Below are positions 25,191-38,209 of a DNA stretch of 64,000 nt, piece by piece. A program made the position numbers and the translations under genes. The notes under the pieces were generated by a model that was not told where the DNA came from, made no database searches, and saw nothing but the letters and a program-made list of their open reading frames with translations. The stretch spans positions 6,882,001-6,946,000 of the forward strand of contig NC_063151.1 in assembly GCF_020921035.1 (NCBI RefSeq). The letters run 5' to 3'. The DNA is from Rhodamnia argentea (lineage: Eukaryota; Streptophyta; Magnoliopsida; Myrtales; Myrtaceae). Within the stretch, counting starts at the first letter, position 1, and each line of letters starts with the position of its first letter.

Positions 25191-25645
25191 CTGATAAAAA
25201 ACCTTCAACTTTTACTTTTATCCCAATTTTACCACCATTCACCTTCCATTCATAATCACCATTAGTTAATTTTACGTGGCATTTTCATGTCATTAATGAA
25301 GTGCACCTCAGCAAAGCTAACATGAAAAAACCCCCCGAACTTCTCTTATATTATTTGCTTCCCTTATATATTTTCGGAAGTTATATAGTCACTCAAGACG
25401 ACACGTTTCGTATTCTCTTCGGCACTCAATAGCTCAAAAAACGGCTACATATGGAGATATTTGGACGAACGATCTAAGATCTCGTCATGCCCCGAAACCT
25501 AATGTTTCTAAATTTTGAAAATTCATTGATAAGCTCGATGAGAAAACTCAAGCAACATAGGACTAACTAATGGTGATTATGGACATAAGGCCGACGATGG
25601 TAAACTTGGGATAAAATAAAATTTTGGCATTTTTTGTGAGGAAAA
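25191..25645. repeat. Inverted repeat, arms about 80 bp, loop about 290 bp
   Basis: Left arm 25191-25270 carries TTTTACTTTTATCCCAATTT then CATAATCACCATTAGTTAAT. The right arm 25562-25645 carries the complement order: CTAACTAATGGTGATTATG then CTTGGGATAAAATAAAATTTT. A further partial copy of the right arm follows at about 25705-25760. The structure suggests a non-autonomous TIR element with an internal duplication. No target duplication was established. Confidence 0.6.
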
Positions 25646-25760
25646 AAAGTTTCAAATGTATTTAGGACAAATGCTAAAGTTGATGATTTTTTTAGGCATT
25701 AGACCGGTAGAATTGAGATAAAAGTAAAAGTTGAGAATTTTTTATGAGATAAAAAAAAAA

Positions 25761-27803
25761 GTTTTAGATATAATTATCACAAATATTAAAGTTAGATTTT
25801 TTTTTTTTTTTTTTTTAGTATTAGGCCGCTTTGTTTTTCACAAAAAAAGAAGCTTTTTTTCGAGACTGTGAACAATAAGAGCAAAAAAACAACAAAAATT
25901 ATCAAGAACATTATTGATTCGCACAGATTCTTGGAAAGCGTAAAAACTGCTCCTGCGACAATTTACATTGCCACTTAAGGTCAAAATTCATGACCCCTTC
26001 CCTTCTCGAAAAACCCAACAAGAAAAAAAAATGCAATATATTTATTTATTTATTTATTTATTTTCTCCCTCTCTCTCATGTGATGAACATGCAAGTTCTG
26101 ACCCACTTGCTAATTGGGTGTTGAGAGAAAAAACTTAGTTTTAATGTTCACCGTACTCTTAAGCACTGAGGTTTGGGAGTTCGAGACATTCTAAGTTTGA
26201 AGCTGCCCCCCTCTCCTTCGTGTCCCTCTCTCACATGGCAGGTCAGGGTCAGACCTTTGGAAATTGCAAAAACTAAAGAAGAAGGAGAAGAAAACCACAC
26301 CATCCTCCCTTAATTGAGATTAATTACATTAATTAATTTTTCGGTTCTTGGGGTTTGGGATTTCGTAATCTGTGGGCAATAGGATTGGAAGAGGATCCTA
26401 ATCGGGTCTTCAAAAGGGGGATAAATCCAAATTAATTAGGTGATAAACTAGGGGGATAGACTTTTTGCAAACTTCCTTGACCTAGTGTGAGCAAATTTAG
26501 TACGTTTACATTCGCTGTTCAAGCCAAAAGGATTCCCTAAAAACATTCGACTAGACAAAAAGAGAGAGAGAAAGAGGGAAAAAAAAAAAAGGCATGATCA
26601 AAGTTAGCAGACTTTAAGGTGGCACGTTTGGTGTTCTAATGACTTGTGAAATCGGTGAGGTATGAGTTTGAGCTTTACTTGGCATCGATTCTTTTACATT
26701 GCCGTCGCCGCAAGTCCTCGTGACATCTTCCATGGGAGCAAATCAGATAATGCTTAAGAGGCATTTGGGAGACCGCTCGGTCTATCAAAAGCCAAAAAAG
26801 AAAAAGAAAAATGGCTGATAAATAAGTGCGGCGATACCACGAGCGGGATGGAGGTGCTATGTAAATAAATACAAAAATGCATCATAGTAAATCAATCAAA
26901 TCAATAGCATTTGAACAGCGATTGTTGTGTTGAATCTCGAGCGGGATACAAGAGTTCTGTACGTCTTGTTTTGCACTTTATGAAGCAAGTCGATCAAGAT
27001 TGTCGATACGAGAATACCGCGTCATTCGCAACATTTATGTCTCGTCGTTATTCGCCGACAAGCCATTAAGGGGTTATTGACTTATTGGCGAGTAGGGCCG
27101 ATTTGTCTAAAAAGAGAAACGAAATTAACTATCCAAACCGTGAGCTTGACAAGTAGTCCCACAGCATCAAATAACGCCAAAAGACTAATGCGATCTATCA
27201 AGACATCCCTCAATTAATCCCATAATCTTTGCTCCTTAGTGAGACTAAACACCAATAATTAGTTTTAAGACTTGACACTTTGGACATATTGTCCGTGCTA
27301 ATCCCTAGGGCGTAGCTAGGGCGTTTAAAGGACAGCCCACAAAACCAGAAATTGCATTCACGAGCTCTTTCTTTCTTCTGTTTCTTCGTTTTGACAAAAA
27401 AACGAAGCGAGCAGAATGAGACCGTTGACGACGTACATCGGATTGTGTCCGCAAATTGCAATCGCACGCTAAAGACCAAGGGATAGTACCATGAGACGGT
27501 AACTGTCTCAATACGTCGGCGAATTTCTCCATGCAGTTAGTAACTTAATTATCGTTAGCGACCTCTATTATCGAGTTTGTAACTTTTCAATCCCGACAAA
27601 GCAAAGGGCGCGAGACGGTATGACCGTATTACCGAACGCCCGCTCAATTATCTCCGCTGGAAAGTCAGTTCTCTTTGATGTTTCTCGCGGATTTACTACA
27701 CGTGCATGTAAATTGTGCTTAAAATCATCCGCCCCTCCTCTCCTAATATGCCTTCAGTCCCTTTCTCTAATGCCTTGAGCATGTGATTTTCCATTTTATG
27801 GCT
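25761..27803. other. Intergenic, no gene seen
   Basis: AT-rich with poly(T) (25798-25816), an (ATTT)n run at about 26038-26062 and CT-rich patches. Open frames at 27210-27532 (minus) overlap each other and show no domain. Confidence 0.5.
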
Positions 27804-28152
27804 AACGGACAATATTGTCCAAAACATCGTAAATCTACTGCACAATGATCAATTTAGTCTTAAACCTTTTGACGATTTACCAATTTAGTTATAAATTTTA
27901 AATTGTGCATATTTAGTCTCAAGCCTTTTGACGATTTCCCAATTTAGTCCCGAATCTTTTGACAATTCGTAAATATTGTCCTTTAGGCCAATTATCCATA
28001 TAAATAGCTTTAGGACTGAAATGATAAAATTTCAAAATATTTAGTATTAGATCAACAAAATATTTAGAACTAAATTGACACGATTAAAATATTAAGGATT
28101 GAATTAGCTACTATACAATAAGTTTATGACTTTTTGGATAACTGTCTCGAAC
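27804..28152. repeat. TIR-flanked repetitive element with internal minisatellite-like units
   Basis: The left end ACGGACAATATTGTCCAAAA followed by CATCGTAAATCTACTG matches, in reverse complement, the right end CTTATTGTATAG...AGTTTATGACTTTTTGGATAACTGT. Inside, the phrase AATTTAGTC...AACCTTTTGACGATTT is repeated about three times between 27850 and 27970. This arrangement is typical of a non-coding plant transposable element. The family cannot be named without a repeat library. Confidence 0.6.
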
Positions 28153-31100
28153 GGAAATTAGGGTTCTTGCTAGCTAGTGGGACAAAAGACGGAAATCAAG
28201 GTCCTTGATGGAATGATTAGCTCCTGAAGATAAAAACTTTTTAAGGGGAAAATTTGAAACTAAGCACCCGTGAGAACCCTTCCTTGTTACGCACAGCACA
28301 GATTAATTATGGAATCGATTACAGCTCAATAATGGAGGGTCAGCCACCAAAGTCTTTGTTGGGGTGAGACTTTCCAGAAGGCGTTGTCTTCTACTCTCAA
28401 CTTCCATCATCTCCTCGTTATTTTTGGCCCCCAAGATTCCAAAACAAGTCTCTCGGATCATCACAGTCTAAAATGGGTAATGATTGAAGAAGAAAACGGG
28501 GGGCCATTCTCCTGTTGAGTCATGCAGCCCTATTGCCCTCCCAGAAACAAATTATAGAATCGTCTTAAAGTCTTGAATATAGAGAGACTTTACGTGATAA
28601 AATATAACCGCCGTGACGTCTATAAGGCTCGAGCGTAGGCGGTGGAATTGAACCTCGCGGGATGAAACGGGGAGCGAGATGGACGACGATGCGCCCGCGG
28701 AATGAACCATTTAGCCGAGGCAGCGGGAGAGTTGAAACTCGGCTCCGGTTATGTATATTAGATGAGGAAAGGTATAAAAAGATATTTATATATTTCACAT
28801 GAAAAGGGTTCGAAACACTTCGGAAAAGATTTCCTAGATTCGCACATTTTTCTTTTAACAAGGTTGGCATTATTGGGAAACTGAAGGGTAAGCAAAATGA
28901 GATTTTCACAAATAAAGAGAAACGAAATCAAGAGTTCAAGACCACGTATTAAAGCTAGAGGAATGGCTTGAGGTCAACAAAGAATCGTTCAATGATGCGA
29001 ATATCTTATTGGATGGTCCCAAATGTGAAATACACGCAAGAAATATGTCTTGTGGACGAAAGGATCTCTATAGAATTTGGCTAATCAAGAGGCATAGGCT
29101 ACGTAATGATTTCAAATTGATGCAATCATAATGGTGGCAAAAAAATAAAATAGAAGATTGAATATAGTGGCCAACCTAACCCTCCTAGAAAATGTGTCTA
29201 ATTCCCAAGTGGGATGCTCTTATAATATGATTAGAGACAAGATTAGATTTGTTAATACAAAGGAAGGATTGGTCAGATTACGAAGCATTAAGCCCCGCAT
29301 CGTCCATGTAGTTGGTTGACAAGTTCCACTTCCACCCACTATCTTAATCCTATAGTGGGCAAGTCTTGATTGGGTGAAATCTTCATTTTTGTACCATTCC
29401 CGACGCTAAAAGTAAGGGCAATTTGAGATTTTCTCTTGCACCAATGAGGCAACCTTGGGATTATCTCGTAGTTCCTACGTTTATTCGGGAATTTACGGAC
29501 CTGCGCTTATTTTCAACTTCCCGAAATATTTCGTCAATGAAAGATCCCACTGAATTGAAATACACATATTTACCTGATACATTAGGCGCATCCTCTTTTG
29601 AAAGAGTCAAGAATGGTCGATCGGGTTCGAAGCATTTGGTAGAGTATAAGCACTAATTAAATCTAACTAGCATTTTTGAATGGGCAAGCTACTAACTCTA
29701 ACTAGTTTGTGCCAAAGATCAAATTATTAAATTTTGGGTATGCACAGTATGGACCGTCGGCATAAATAAAAGAATAAATTCATAAGAAATGTATGAAAAA
29801 TCTACATCTTGAGCCGGCCAAGAATCCCCACTACACTGATTTCCAATGAGAAACCTGCAAATCAAATGCATGCCATATACTAACAATTTTTATACTTCAA
29901 GTGGAGCTAAGCAATATGCTTGGACTAAACACGTTTTTTTTTTTATAATATATATGGCCAGAAGCTTGAATTGAATTAGATATGTTGAGAACAAGGCCTT
30001 CTTTATACATGGCATTATTCGTGAGTTGATTAAAACTACGAACGGGAGAAGAGTCATAACGCGTTCATGTAGCCGGCTGACAAGGAGATTATAGTGTGAT
30101 TATCTGAAGCTAATCATCAATCTCCGTGTATGTCGAGAATTTGTAGATTAAGAAGAAATGTATGAAATGGATGCACGTCAACTATCACCAATAATGAACT
30201 TATCCGATCTTTTCTCCATAGGATCGCGACACATGTCTATTCGATTATAAGTTTCACCGTATGTCATACAAGTCACCTTAGCTTGGAAGCCTCTTTTCTC
30301 TCTCCTCCTCTTCCTACACCTTAGCCTACTCGTGCCCAAATACCGCGCCTTCCCTGTCGTCCCTGTCGGTTTAATTACCATCGTCGTGTTGGGGCCTGAC
30401 CGCCATTGCCTGTGAGGCCATGCCACAGCTCGCCCTTCACTTATCTTTCTCTGGTGCTCTATTCTTGTCCCTCGTCTATGTTTTTCTTCCCATTCTCCTT
30501 GACCGCCAATCTGGGCGGCTCCTCTAGGCAGCCTTGGAGCGGCTCGATGAAGTGTCAAGCTCCGTCGCTCGGTTTTAGATAGAAAGGGAGATTGACGATA
30601 ACGAAGACTGAGAGGGAGGGGATCATTGTTAGGGCGGCGACGACAGTAGGGCAATGGTGGAGGTGGATCAGGCAAGGGTGGCACAGGTTGGAGCGTGTGG
30701 CACGACAGCTGACGTGAGGGTAAGTTAGAGTTTGAGGAGTGGGTGTAGAGAGAGAAGTAGAAAGGTTTTTCGGTTCGATTCTAGGGTGGGTCCATGGAGC
30801 CGGTCCCATCAAGCTTCACGCAATTAGTGGCTTGTTTTCTAGCAAGTCATGAAATAATCCCTCTCTTTTTTTTCCCCCAAAAAAAAAAACGTGAATTCTT
30901 TTAAACAATGATATCAAAAGACACCCCAGAACGTCATGCGCGGCACGTTTTTGTTTGTTTGGTTTTTTTTACTAACTAATTATTATGAGCACGCAGAAGC
31001 ACAAACTACAATACGATCACGCGAGTTATATAATATACATAGGCATCTTCTTCTATCTTAAACATCAGTATTACAAGTTTAATACATCAATATTACAACT

Positions 31101-34100
31101 TTAATACATTGTACATGCAAAATATAAAACACAATAGTTCATGGAAGGGTCGGGGTCATCTATCTCCAATACTACAACTCTTAACCCAAAAACCTACATG
31201 AACAAACGTTGAATTATTAGCTGAGGGTCGATAACTTCGCCCATCGATGCATCATTACCATAAAAACCAAGAGGACCATCAAAATCTCTAATTGGTCCAA
31301 CTAACCCACCCACGATGTTTTGATACCAGGCAATATATAAATGAGGAATCCATTTGGCTAGTCTAATATTGACCCATACTAAAGAGGTACACCTTGTATA
31401 TACTATAGCCGACTCGAGAATGAACACGTCATCATAAATATACTAAATATGCATAGCAGCTTCAAACAATGGTGGTCGGGGGACATCCATTCTACATGTT
31501 TGAAAAATAAAGGAACGAGCTAAAGCCCAACAAATGAAATCCCTAATTCTAAAATAGAAGGTCGGCAATATAACAACGATTAATAATAACACCAATAAAT
31601 GCCACACATATTCCAGTAACTATTATCACAAATAATACGATGTTAATCTCTTGGCATTTCTCGTATGTAACATGGCAATCAATTAGTTGTGTACAATTCA
31701 TATAATCCTTCCTATTCTTTTCTCCAAGCTAATATCATTTGGTAGCAAATTTTTTACGGAGTCTTTAATTCTAGATACATATTTTGAATTAGGTATTACT
31801 ATTTCATAATTTAAATAATTCGTGTATGTTTTGTTTTATTTTTTAAATTTTCCTTGATTAAGCTCATTTTTTCCACAAATTTGAAGAATCATCTTCTATG
31901 ATTCCAAAATTTTAGAATTAGATTATTTTCCTAATAAAACCTCTCATTTTGTATTATTGCCCCCATATTTTGATTTTCATGCAATCAAGCCATATAAAAT
32001 AAATTAAATACCAAAGGCTGTTTTTTTGTTATCTAAGGCCTACTAACATATTATTTACACTCTAGATGCACCACACATTTTATGAAATTACCAAGACAGC
32101 CTACTTTAAATCAATTAATACAATTTAATCCAATTTTGCATATTTAAACACATTGTTTAAATTAATCAACTATCTCTAAAAATCAACTCAATCACCTATC
32201 CTAATAAGATTCCACAAGTTGTGAACAGTCCTCAGAACTTTCAGTTTTTGTATACTCATCCTCCATCTTGGTGAAATCACAAATTTGCCCTTAAAGCTTC
32301 TAAACTCATTTTTTCACCGATTTTGTTTCCTCTAGCTAATATTATTTAATAGCCCACTAATTAATACCAAAACTCATTAGTCATGTTAATAGCCCACCCT
32401 CACTTCAGTAAATTTTGGAATTTCCCCTAAAATTTCCAAAATTGACCAAAGTACCCTTGTTTTTGCCTAGTTTCATCATTTTCATACCTTTCCCAATCAA
32501 GATGTAACAAAACCATTTAGTAATCTCACAAAGACATCCAAGGTAAGTAGAAAGCTTTTAAATTCAAGCCAAACAATCACAAGAACTTAACATACAACTA
32601 TTGAAACTTAATTACACATAGAATAAAATCTAGCCTGATGAACAAACAACCAATCAACCAAGCTAAAGAGTACCAAGTAAATCATTCTAGCTTAGTTCTT
32701 AGGGTTTTCACTTACCTTCATCAACCTTCACGAAAGCAAGCCCTTAATCACCTTGAAGTCAAGTAAATACTGAAATTAACAACTCTTATTCTTTGAAAAA
32801 ACAGCAAAGATAACTTGGAAAGAAAATAAAGTCCATGAATATACCTTATCAGACACTAGATTAAAAGTAAGGCTTTTGAACTTGTCTTGAGAGAGCTTTG
32901 AAGTAAATTTTAAGGGTGGGTTTGGTTTAGCATTTGAAATAAGATTTGAGGAAATGCAAATGCCTTCAACCTAAAGGGGTTAAGAAAAATACTAATTGCG
33001 TTTGGTAAAATCTCATTTGAAAATGGGCTTTGGATTGAATGGTGTTCGGTAAAAATAACATTCCAAAGAGGCCTTGAATGCAATTTTTTAATTTTTAATT
33101 AAAAATTACCCTTGTGGCGAAGAAGATAAACAATGAAAGGGGGCAAATCGAAATATGGGAATTGTGGGTTAGTTTTGGAAGGAAAATCTCTTGCATTTGG
33201 CCAATAAGCCCAATATTGGTCCTTTTGAGTTTTCTTTCCAAGCATATTTTTTGGCTTAAATGAACCAATGCTTCACTTCTCCCTGTTTTTAACCCCTAAG
33301 TAGATGAATAAGGTTCACGTAGAAAATGAAGAAGAGAAAGAGCACATTTATTTCTTCTCTTCTATAATTATTCTACATTGAATAGTGACTTCAAGTCACA
33401 TTAATTATCTAGAGTTAAAAATAATCATGTTTTTTAACTAGAGTTAATCGTAGATATAAAGTTACTATAGTTAAAAGGAATATGTCATGCATGATATCAT
33501 CAAAAGATTCCATTAAGGGCGTGTGGCCATTAACTAGGTGGAAACTCAGCCATTTGTTAAACTAGGGAGGTGAAAAATGTCATAATGTAGGTTAAAAGAT
33601 TAAGATATGAGATTATTTTGAGTAGATGCTTTACATTGCAGTATATAAACATGGAAATCGGTATCCGTTTAAAATGTCAGTAAATCAGAAAATTGTTTTG
33701 AAACCACTAAAATTATTAACAAAAGGTATAGAATACTAGAGACATCTAAACTCAGTAAAATTTTAACAATTGAAAATTATTCGATATGTATTCGGGAGCG
33801 TATCGATCCCCATTGATATTTACTATGCTAATTTTTTCCTTAGTAGCACTCGCTAACTTAATATCTTAAATAATATAAACTGCAAATAAAATTTGGATGT
33901 CATATATCATATAATGTAGGAGTAACAAGCAAAAAAATGTCAGCATTTCATGAGGCAAGTTACATATAGGCCACCAATTTTTGAGGATCGTTGCAAATTG
34001 CCCCCCAATGTTTGAACTTTTCCCATCCGCCCCTTCCCTTCCCGAATTTTACATATGCATATTATAGGTCCAGTCTAGGTAGACGATTTCACGCTTGAAA

Positions 34101-34620
34101 TAGAGAATTGGATTGGTTCCTTTGGGACTCACCCATTTTGGAGCTGTTCGGTCTAGTTCTGGGCGGATCGGACGGTTCTCAATTTCTTTGCATACCCTTG
34201 GTACAACGACATCAAGGAGAATGGATCATTTATCTACTGTTGTGGATGCTAAATTTACCATCACTTTCAACAATACTAAATCACGAATACTCAAAGTACA
34301 CAGTGATTAACATGAAAATGAATGGACGATGCACGAATGTTAAGATATTTGTCCATAATATGATATATTCTGAGTCGATGTTCAAACATCTAATTGCTAA
34401 GTCCAAACACCGCCACGTAAGGGAGCTATATTCTATTTACTTAGGTGTATTACCGAATTCATTTTATGTTTTCTATTTTTTGTCTTTTCTTTTTATACAA
34501 CGATGTCACAAGTTATAAACAAGATGAATCTTTTCAATTTGGTTGTCTACTGCTTTCATCTTGCTCCGAGCCAGATAAAAGAGGTTCAAATCGTGACTCA
34601 AGAGCTTTGGCTGGCTTAAG
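28153..34620. other. Intergenic desert with anonymous repeats, no gene seen
   Basis: 6.5 kb without a supportable gene. The longest frames are 30178-30684 (minus, Arg/Pro-rich, typical of chance GC-rich sequence), 31194-31427 (minus, no recognised domain, adjacent frames closed) and 34108-34518 (plus, hydrophobic, no domain). A stretch near 32910-33060 (GGGTGGGTTTGGTTTAGCATT and related GTTTGGTAAAATCTCATTTG) resembles MITE ends. The region is strongly AT-rich from 31600 to 33900. Confidence 0.45.
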
Positions 34621-34623
34621 TTA

Positions 34624-34897
34624 GGGGCGCACATGGCAACATTTTTGCTTTAGAAATCAACTTTGCTTCTGATCAGAAGTTGATTTTTTTACTTTTGGAG
34701 AGAAGTAATTTTTTTTTTTTTACTTCTTCAAGTAGCTCCAAAATTACTTCTAGAGCAAAAAAAAAAAAAAATGCTACATAAATAAAAAAATTAATATGCT
34801 GATTTCTGCTCTAGAACTTGAGTTACCAAACAGATTTTTGCTCGAGAAACACTTTTGGAGCAGAAATTCTACTCCAAAAATATTGTCATGTGCGCCC
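34624..34897. mobile_element. MITE (family R2, copy 2)
   Basis: The left terminus GGGGCGCACATGGCAACATT and the right terminus, read on the other strand, GGGCGCACATGACAATATT are inverted repeats. The interior (ACTTCTTCAAGTAGCTCCAAAA, poly(T), CTTCTGATCAGAAG) matches the copy at 12696-12930 over its whole length and in the same orientation. It is longer through poly(A/T) expansion. Flanks are TTA and TAG, so the 3-bp target duplication is not intact. Confidence 0.75.
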
Positions 34898-35051
34898 TAG
34901 ACACCATACTTTCATTGTGTCGTTTTCATACCTTCATGCGGGACAAGTATAGTGCAAAGGCCACTTATCAATTGTACTCAACGGAAATTTATTTGATTTA
35001 TTTCAACATATTAATTCCACATTTTCTGGAGAACTATGAAATTTTCATATT

Positions 35052-35280
35052 TAGGCTTCTTTTATTTTGCGCTCTTAAAAAATAATTTTCAAAATAAACG
35101 ATCGCTTAAAAGGATTAGCCAATAAAAAAAATATTTTCATTGTCGACAATAATTTATGTCCAAATATTTTCGCGGACGCTAAAAAAAATTCATTCATTCA
35201 ATTTTTAAGCAACATAAGCAATTTTTTTTTAAGAAATTTTTTTAAATTATTTATTTTTCACGAAATAGAGAGGCACCTTA
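35052..35280. repeat. MITE-like element (family R1, copy C)
   Basis: Ends TAGGCTTCTTTTATTTTGCG and, on the other strand, TAAGGTGCCTCTCTATTTCG form imperfect inverted repeats. The interior GACAATAATTTATGTCCAAA matches copy A at 2131-2333. Confidence 0.6.
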
Positions 35281-37780
35281 ATTATTCATAATTACTGCAA
35301 ATATTCCCCTTTCTATGTACCCGTCGAGTACTTTGCTTCGTCGATCGACCGTGACCGGCAAGCTGCGGATGGACCCGTGACCACAACCCCTTTCTACTCA
35401 TTTATTATCGATCTGGGTCAACCGGGAAAAGCCCGTCCGACCCGCCATTAATGATCAATTTGTTGGAAAAAGAGTGGGAAAAAATGAAAGTGGTTGGGAA
35501 AAAATGCCGACGGCGTATTTAAGTTCTTCCCACAAAAAAAAAAAAAAAAGGAAAAAGAGCGCATCGACCCGGTCAACGGTTGACCCGTCCTCAGCGTCTG
35601 TTAAATTTAATGTTTCCCCACTTTGCTTTAATTTCCCAAAAGTGTTTCCTCGTAAAATCTTGAATAAAGAAATTCGAACTTAATTTCCAAAATGGATGGT
35701 GATGTGGCCTTTAACAAAAGCATGCAACGGATAAAACCTCGAGATTTTGGGCCTAAGCCATTTCGGTTGAATTTCGGGACGTAAAATTTTGGAGATATTT
35801 TCCCACCTTACAAGAAAGAAAAATATTTGTTTGGCAATTAGGAATGTAGGGCGTGCGGGCACCTTAAAATAAAAATAAAAAAAAACGCATTCACAGAGTC
35901 TGCAGTCTATGTATATCAAACGGGCAGGTCGCAGATGTCCCTATAGGAGAGAAATCTCCATTCTCTAGTGAGGTAAACTTGTGTGCATAGAAGTCTGTTA
36001 AAAGAAAATCGTTAGACGAGCGTGTTGTACCTGCAATAACGTGTCTAGATCACTGACGACAACAAGTATATTTGAGGACGTACAAAAAAACAATGTATGT
36101 CACAAGAGTTTGGTTGATCGATCGATCAATCAATTGGAAGCCACGAGATACGAGATAAGAAATCAAGAATCGCCAGCTATACATAACAGACGAATTGAGT
36201 GCCTAGAAAGAAATAAAACCCGACACGGCTGGATTATTGCGAGCGACTAAAGCTCGTCTTGGCATGTTCGATGCCGGGCTTTGCCGGCACGAAGAAGACA
36301 TCGCGTGCTGAACCGAATATGGACCGTAAAGAACCAACGGGGTCTAATGTGGGCCCGATCGGATTTGGCGGTTTATATTCATTTTCTGCAAAGCCTAGTA
36401 ACATTCACGGAGCACAGTTCGTCGTAGGGTGGGAATATGAAGCATAATCCGGGAATCAAGACGGCGCGCCGTTAAATCTCGCCGTCGACTGCTGAGGTGG
36501 ACGCCACAGGACACACGCCTGGGGTTTTCTGGATGGCCCAGCTGCACATGACGCCGCCCCTCCACGCGTCCTTCCATCCGAAGACAGCGACCTCCTCTCC
36601 CTACTTTAACCCCCCCCGTTCCCTCAGTATTTACGATCTTGCCATCTCCTCAGGGGAACTTGCCAAGCAAGCATCGACATTTGACATTTAACGAGGAGGT
36701 GGGGCTTCTCGATTCCTTCTCACATAATTTCGAGGCATTTCAGTGAAAACGGGGCCACGCGAGGGGCAGTTTTGTCAAGTGGGAGGGCGGACATCGTCCG
36801 TTAGATTTCCTTGTAAGAAACAAAGGTCACGAAAAAAAAAAAAGGTAATATTAACGGAACTTTTCTTTTTTTTTTTGGTCGAAAAATTTTTTTTTTTTTT
36901 TGGTCGAAAAAAAAACTTTTCTTATTTGAGAAGGTGTTTTGAATGGTATTATTTAAAAGGAAAAGACCGATTTCCTTTATTTTCAAAATTTGAATGTTAC
37001 TTAAAATCGCAATGGAAAAATACGAAAAACGATTTATTACTTTTATATTTCTATAAATCCAAATAAATCAGGACATAACTCCACAAATAATTTATGGATT
37101 CGAATGATATGGAAGGAAGCTTCTTTTTCTTTTTCTTTCAATCCTATTCCAAGTTAGATGCGCCACCAAAATAAACACTCAAGACTAGCAAGGCTATCCA
37201 TAAATGTTTTATTCTCCTGCAAAATCTTATTCAATGCGTGATCCGAAAAGAGTAATTACAAAGCCAAGATAAAAGATAACTATTACCTCGATTAAGCTTT
37301 CGATTATGCTAATTAGGGCATCCGCAGTGAAAAAAATATATATATGGGAATCGCACCGACTCTTAAATAATCTCGACATTGGAGGTGGCAAAGGCATAAA
37401 AAAGAAAAAGTCAAAAAAAGGGTCTTCACCGGCGCCGGATTACGGGAGTAATTTTGGGTGCGGAAGAAGAGTAATTAAAAAGAATTAGCAACGGCGGGGC
37501 GAGTACGCGCCACGCTCCCGAGACGCGAGTGGTCAAAGCTCGGGGGGCAATAAAAGGGGGAAAAAGATTAATTTTTGCATTTGCCGAAAGAAAAGAGAGA
37601 AAAATTACAGAACCAAAAAAAAAAAAAAAAAAAACCAGAGAGAGAAAATGAGGGAAGAGGTTGGAAACTTGGAGGAGAAGAAGAGGAGGAGGAGGAGGGG
37701 GAGAGCGAAACTTGTCTCGTGAAGCAGCAGGTGGAAGTGAGAGAAAGAGGGGGGAGAGAGAGAAGGCGAAAAATTGAGAG
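35281..37780. other. Intergenic upstream of the TTL gene
   Basis: No gene seen. Poly(A) runs at 35535-35550 and 37617-37634, and a local duplication TTTTTTTGGTCGAAAAA near 36870 and 36900. The last 300 bp are GA-rich (37637-37770) and are presumably promoter. Confidence 0.5.
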
Positions 37781-37782
37781 GA

Positions 37783-37793
37783 AATATAAAAAC
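37783..37793 (+). promoter_or_regulatory. TATA box of the TTL gene
   Basis: AATATAAAAAC sits just after a purine-rich stretch and about 30 bp before a CT-rich leader-like segment (37810-37960). It would give a leader of about 390 nt to the ATG at 38210. Confidence 0.5.
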
Positions 37794-38209
37794 CCCATCA
37801 TCATCTCGGTCTCTCCTCTTCTCCCTCGAGCGACTCTCCTCTGCCAAGCGACTTAGCGAGAGCACTCGCATTCATTCTTTGCTTCTTCCTTTTATATCAC
37901 GAGATCCCCATCTCTTTCTTTCTTTCTTTTGCTTGCTTCTCTCTCTCTCTCTCCTCCCCGACCCTCTCATGTCTTCTTCAAAGTCTGTGGCTTTGTTTTA
38001 CTCTCGCTCTTCTTCTATCTGGGGTTCCCATTGTTGTCCCATTCACAGACATTGTTGACGAGGGAGGGAGGTAGAGAGGTAGAGGGAGAAAGGGGGGGCG
38101 TAAGGGAGAAAAGAACCCACGATAGAATATCCCTGCACATACACTGGAGAGACCAAATTTGACGCAAAGGAGCCACATTTCCTCATACAATCCTGGGGGA
38201 GAGAAGGAA

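Noticed and set aside
30178..30684. A 168-codon minus-strand frame rich in Pro and Arg
   Set aside because: No domain, overlaps other frames in a locally GC-richer patch, no splice partners or promoter; composition is what chance GC-rich sequence gives.
31194..31427. A 77-codon minus-strand frame in fairly protein-like sequence
   Set aside because: I could not match it to a transposon or gene family and both flanks are closed by stops; kept only as an unclassified stretch.
34108..34518. A 136-codon plus-strand frame with hydrophobic stretches
   Set aside because: No homology recognised, two frames open over the same DNA, embedded in repeat-rich desert next to a MITE.
38159..38209. Upstream extension of the TTL frame
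   Set aside because: Opens on TTG, not [13 protein letters not shown] at 38210 is the first ATG and aligns with TTL N-termini.
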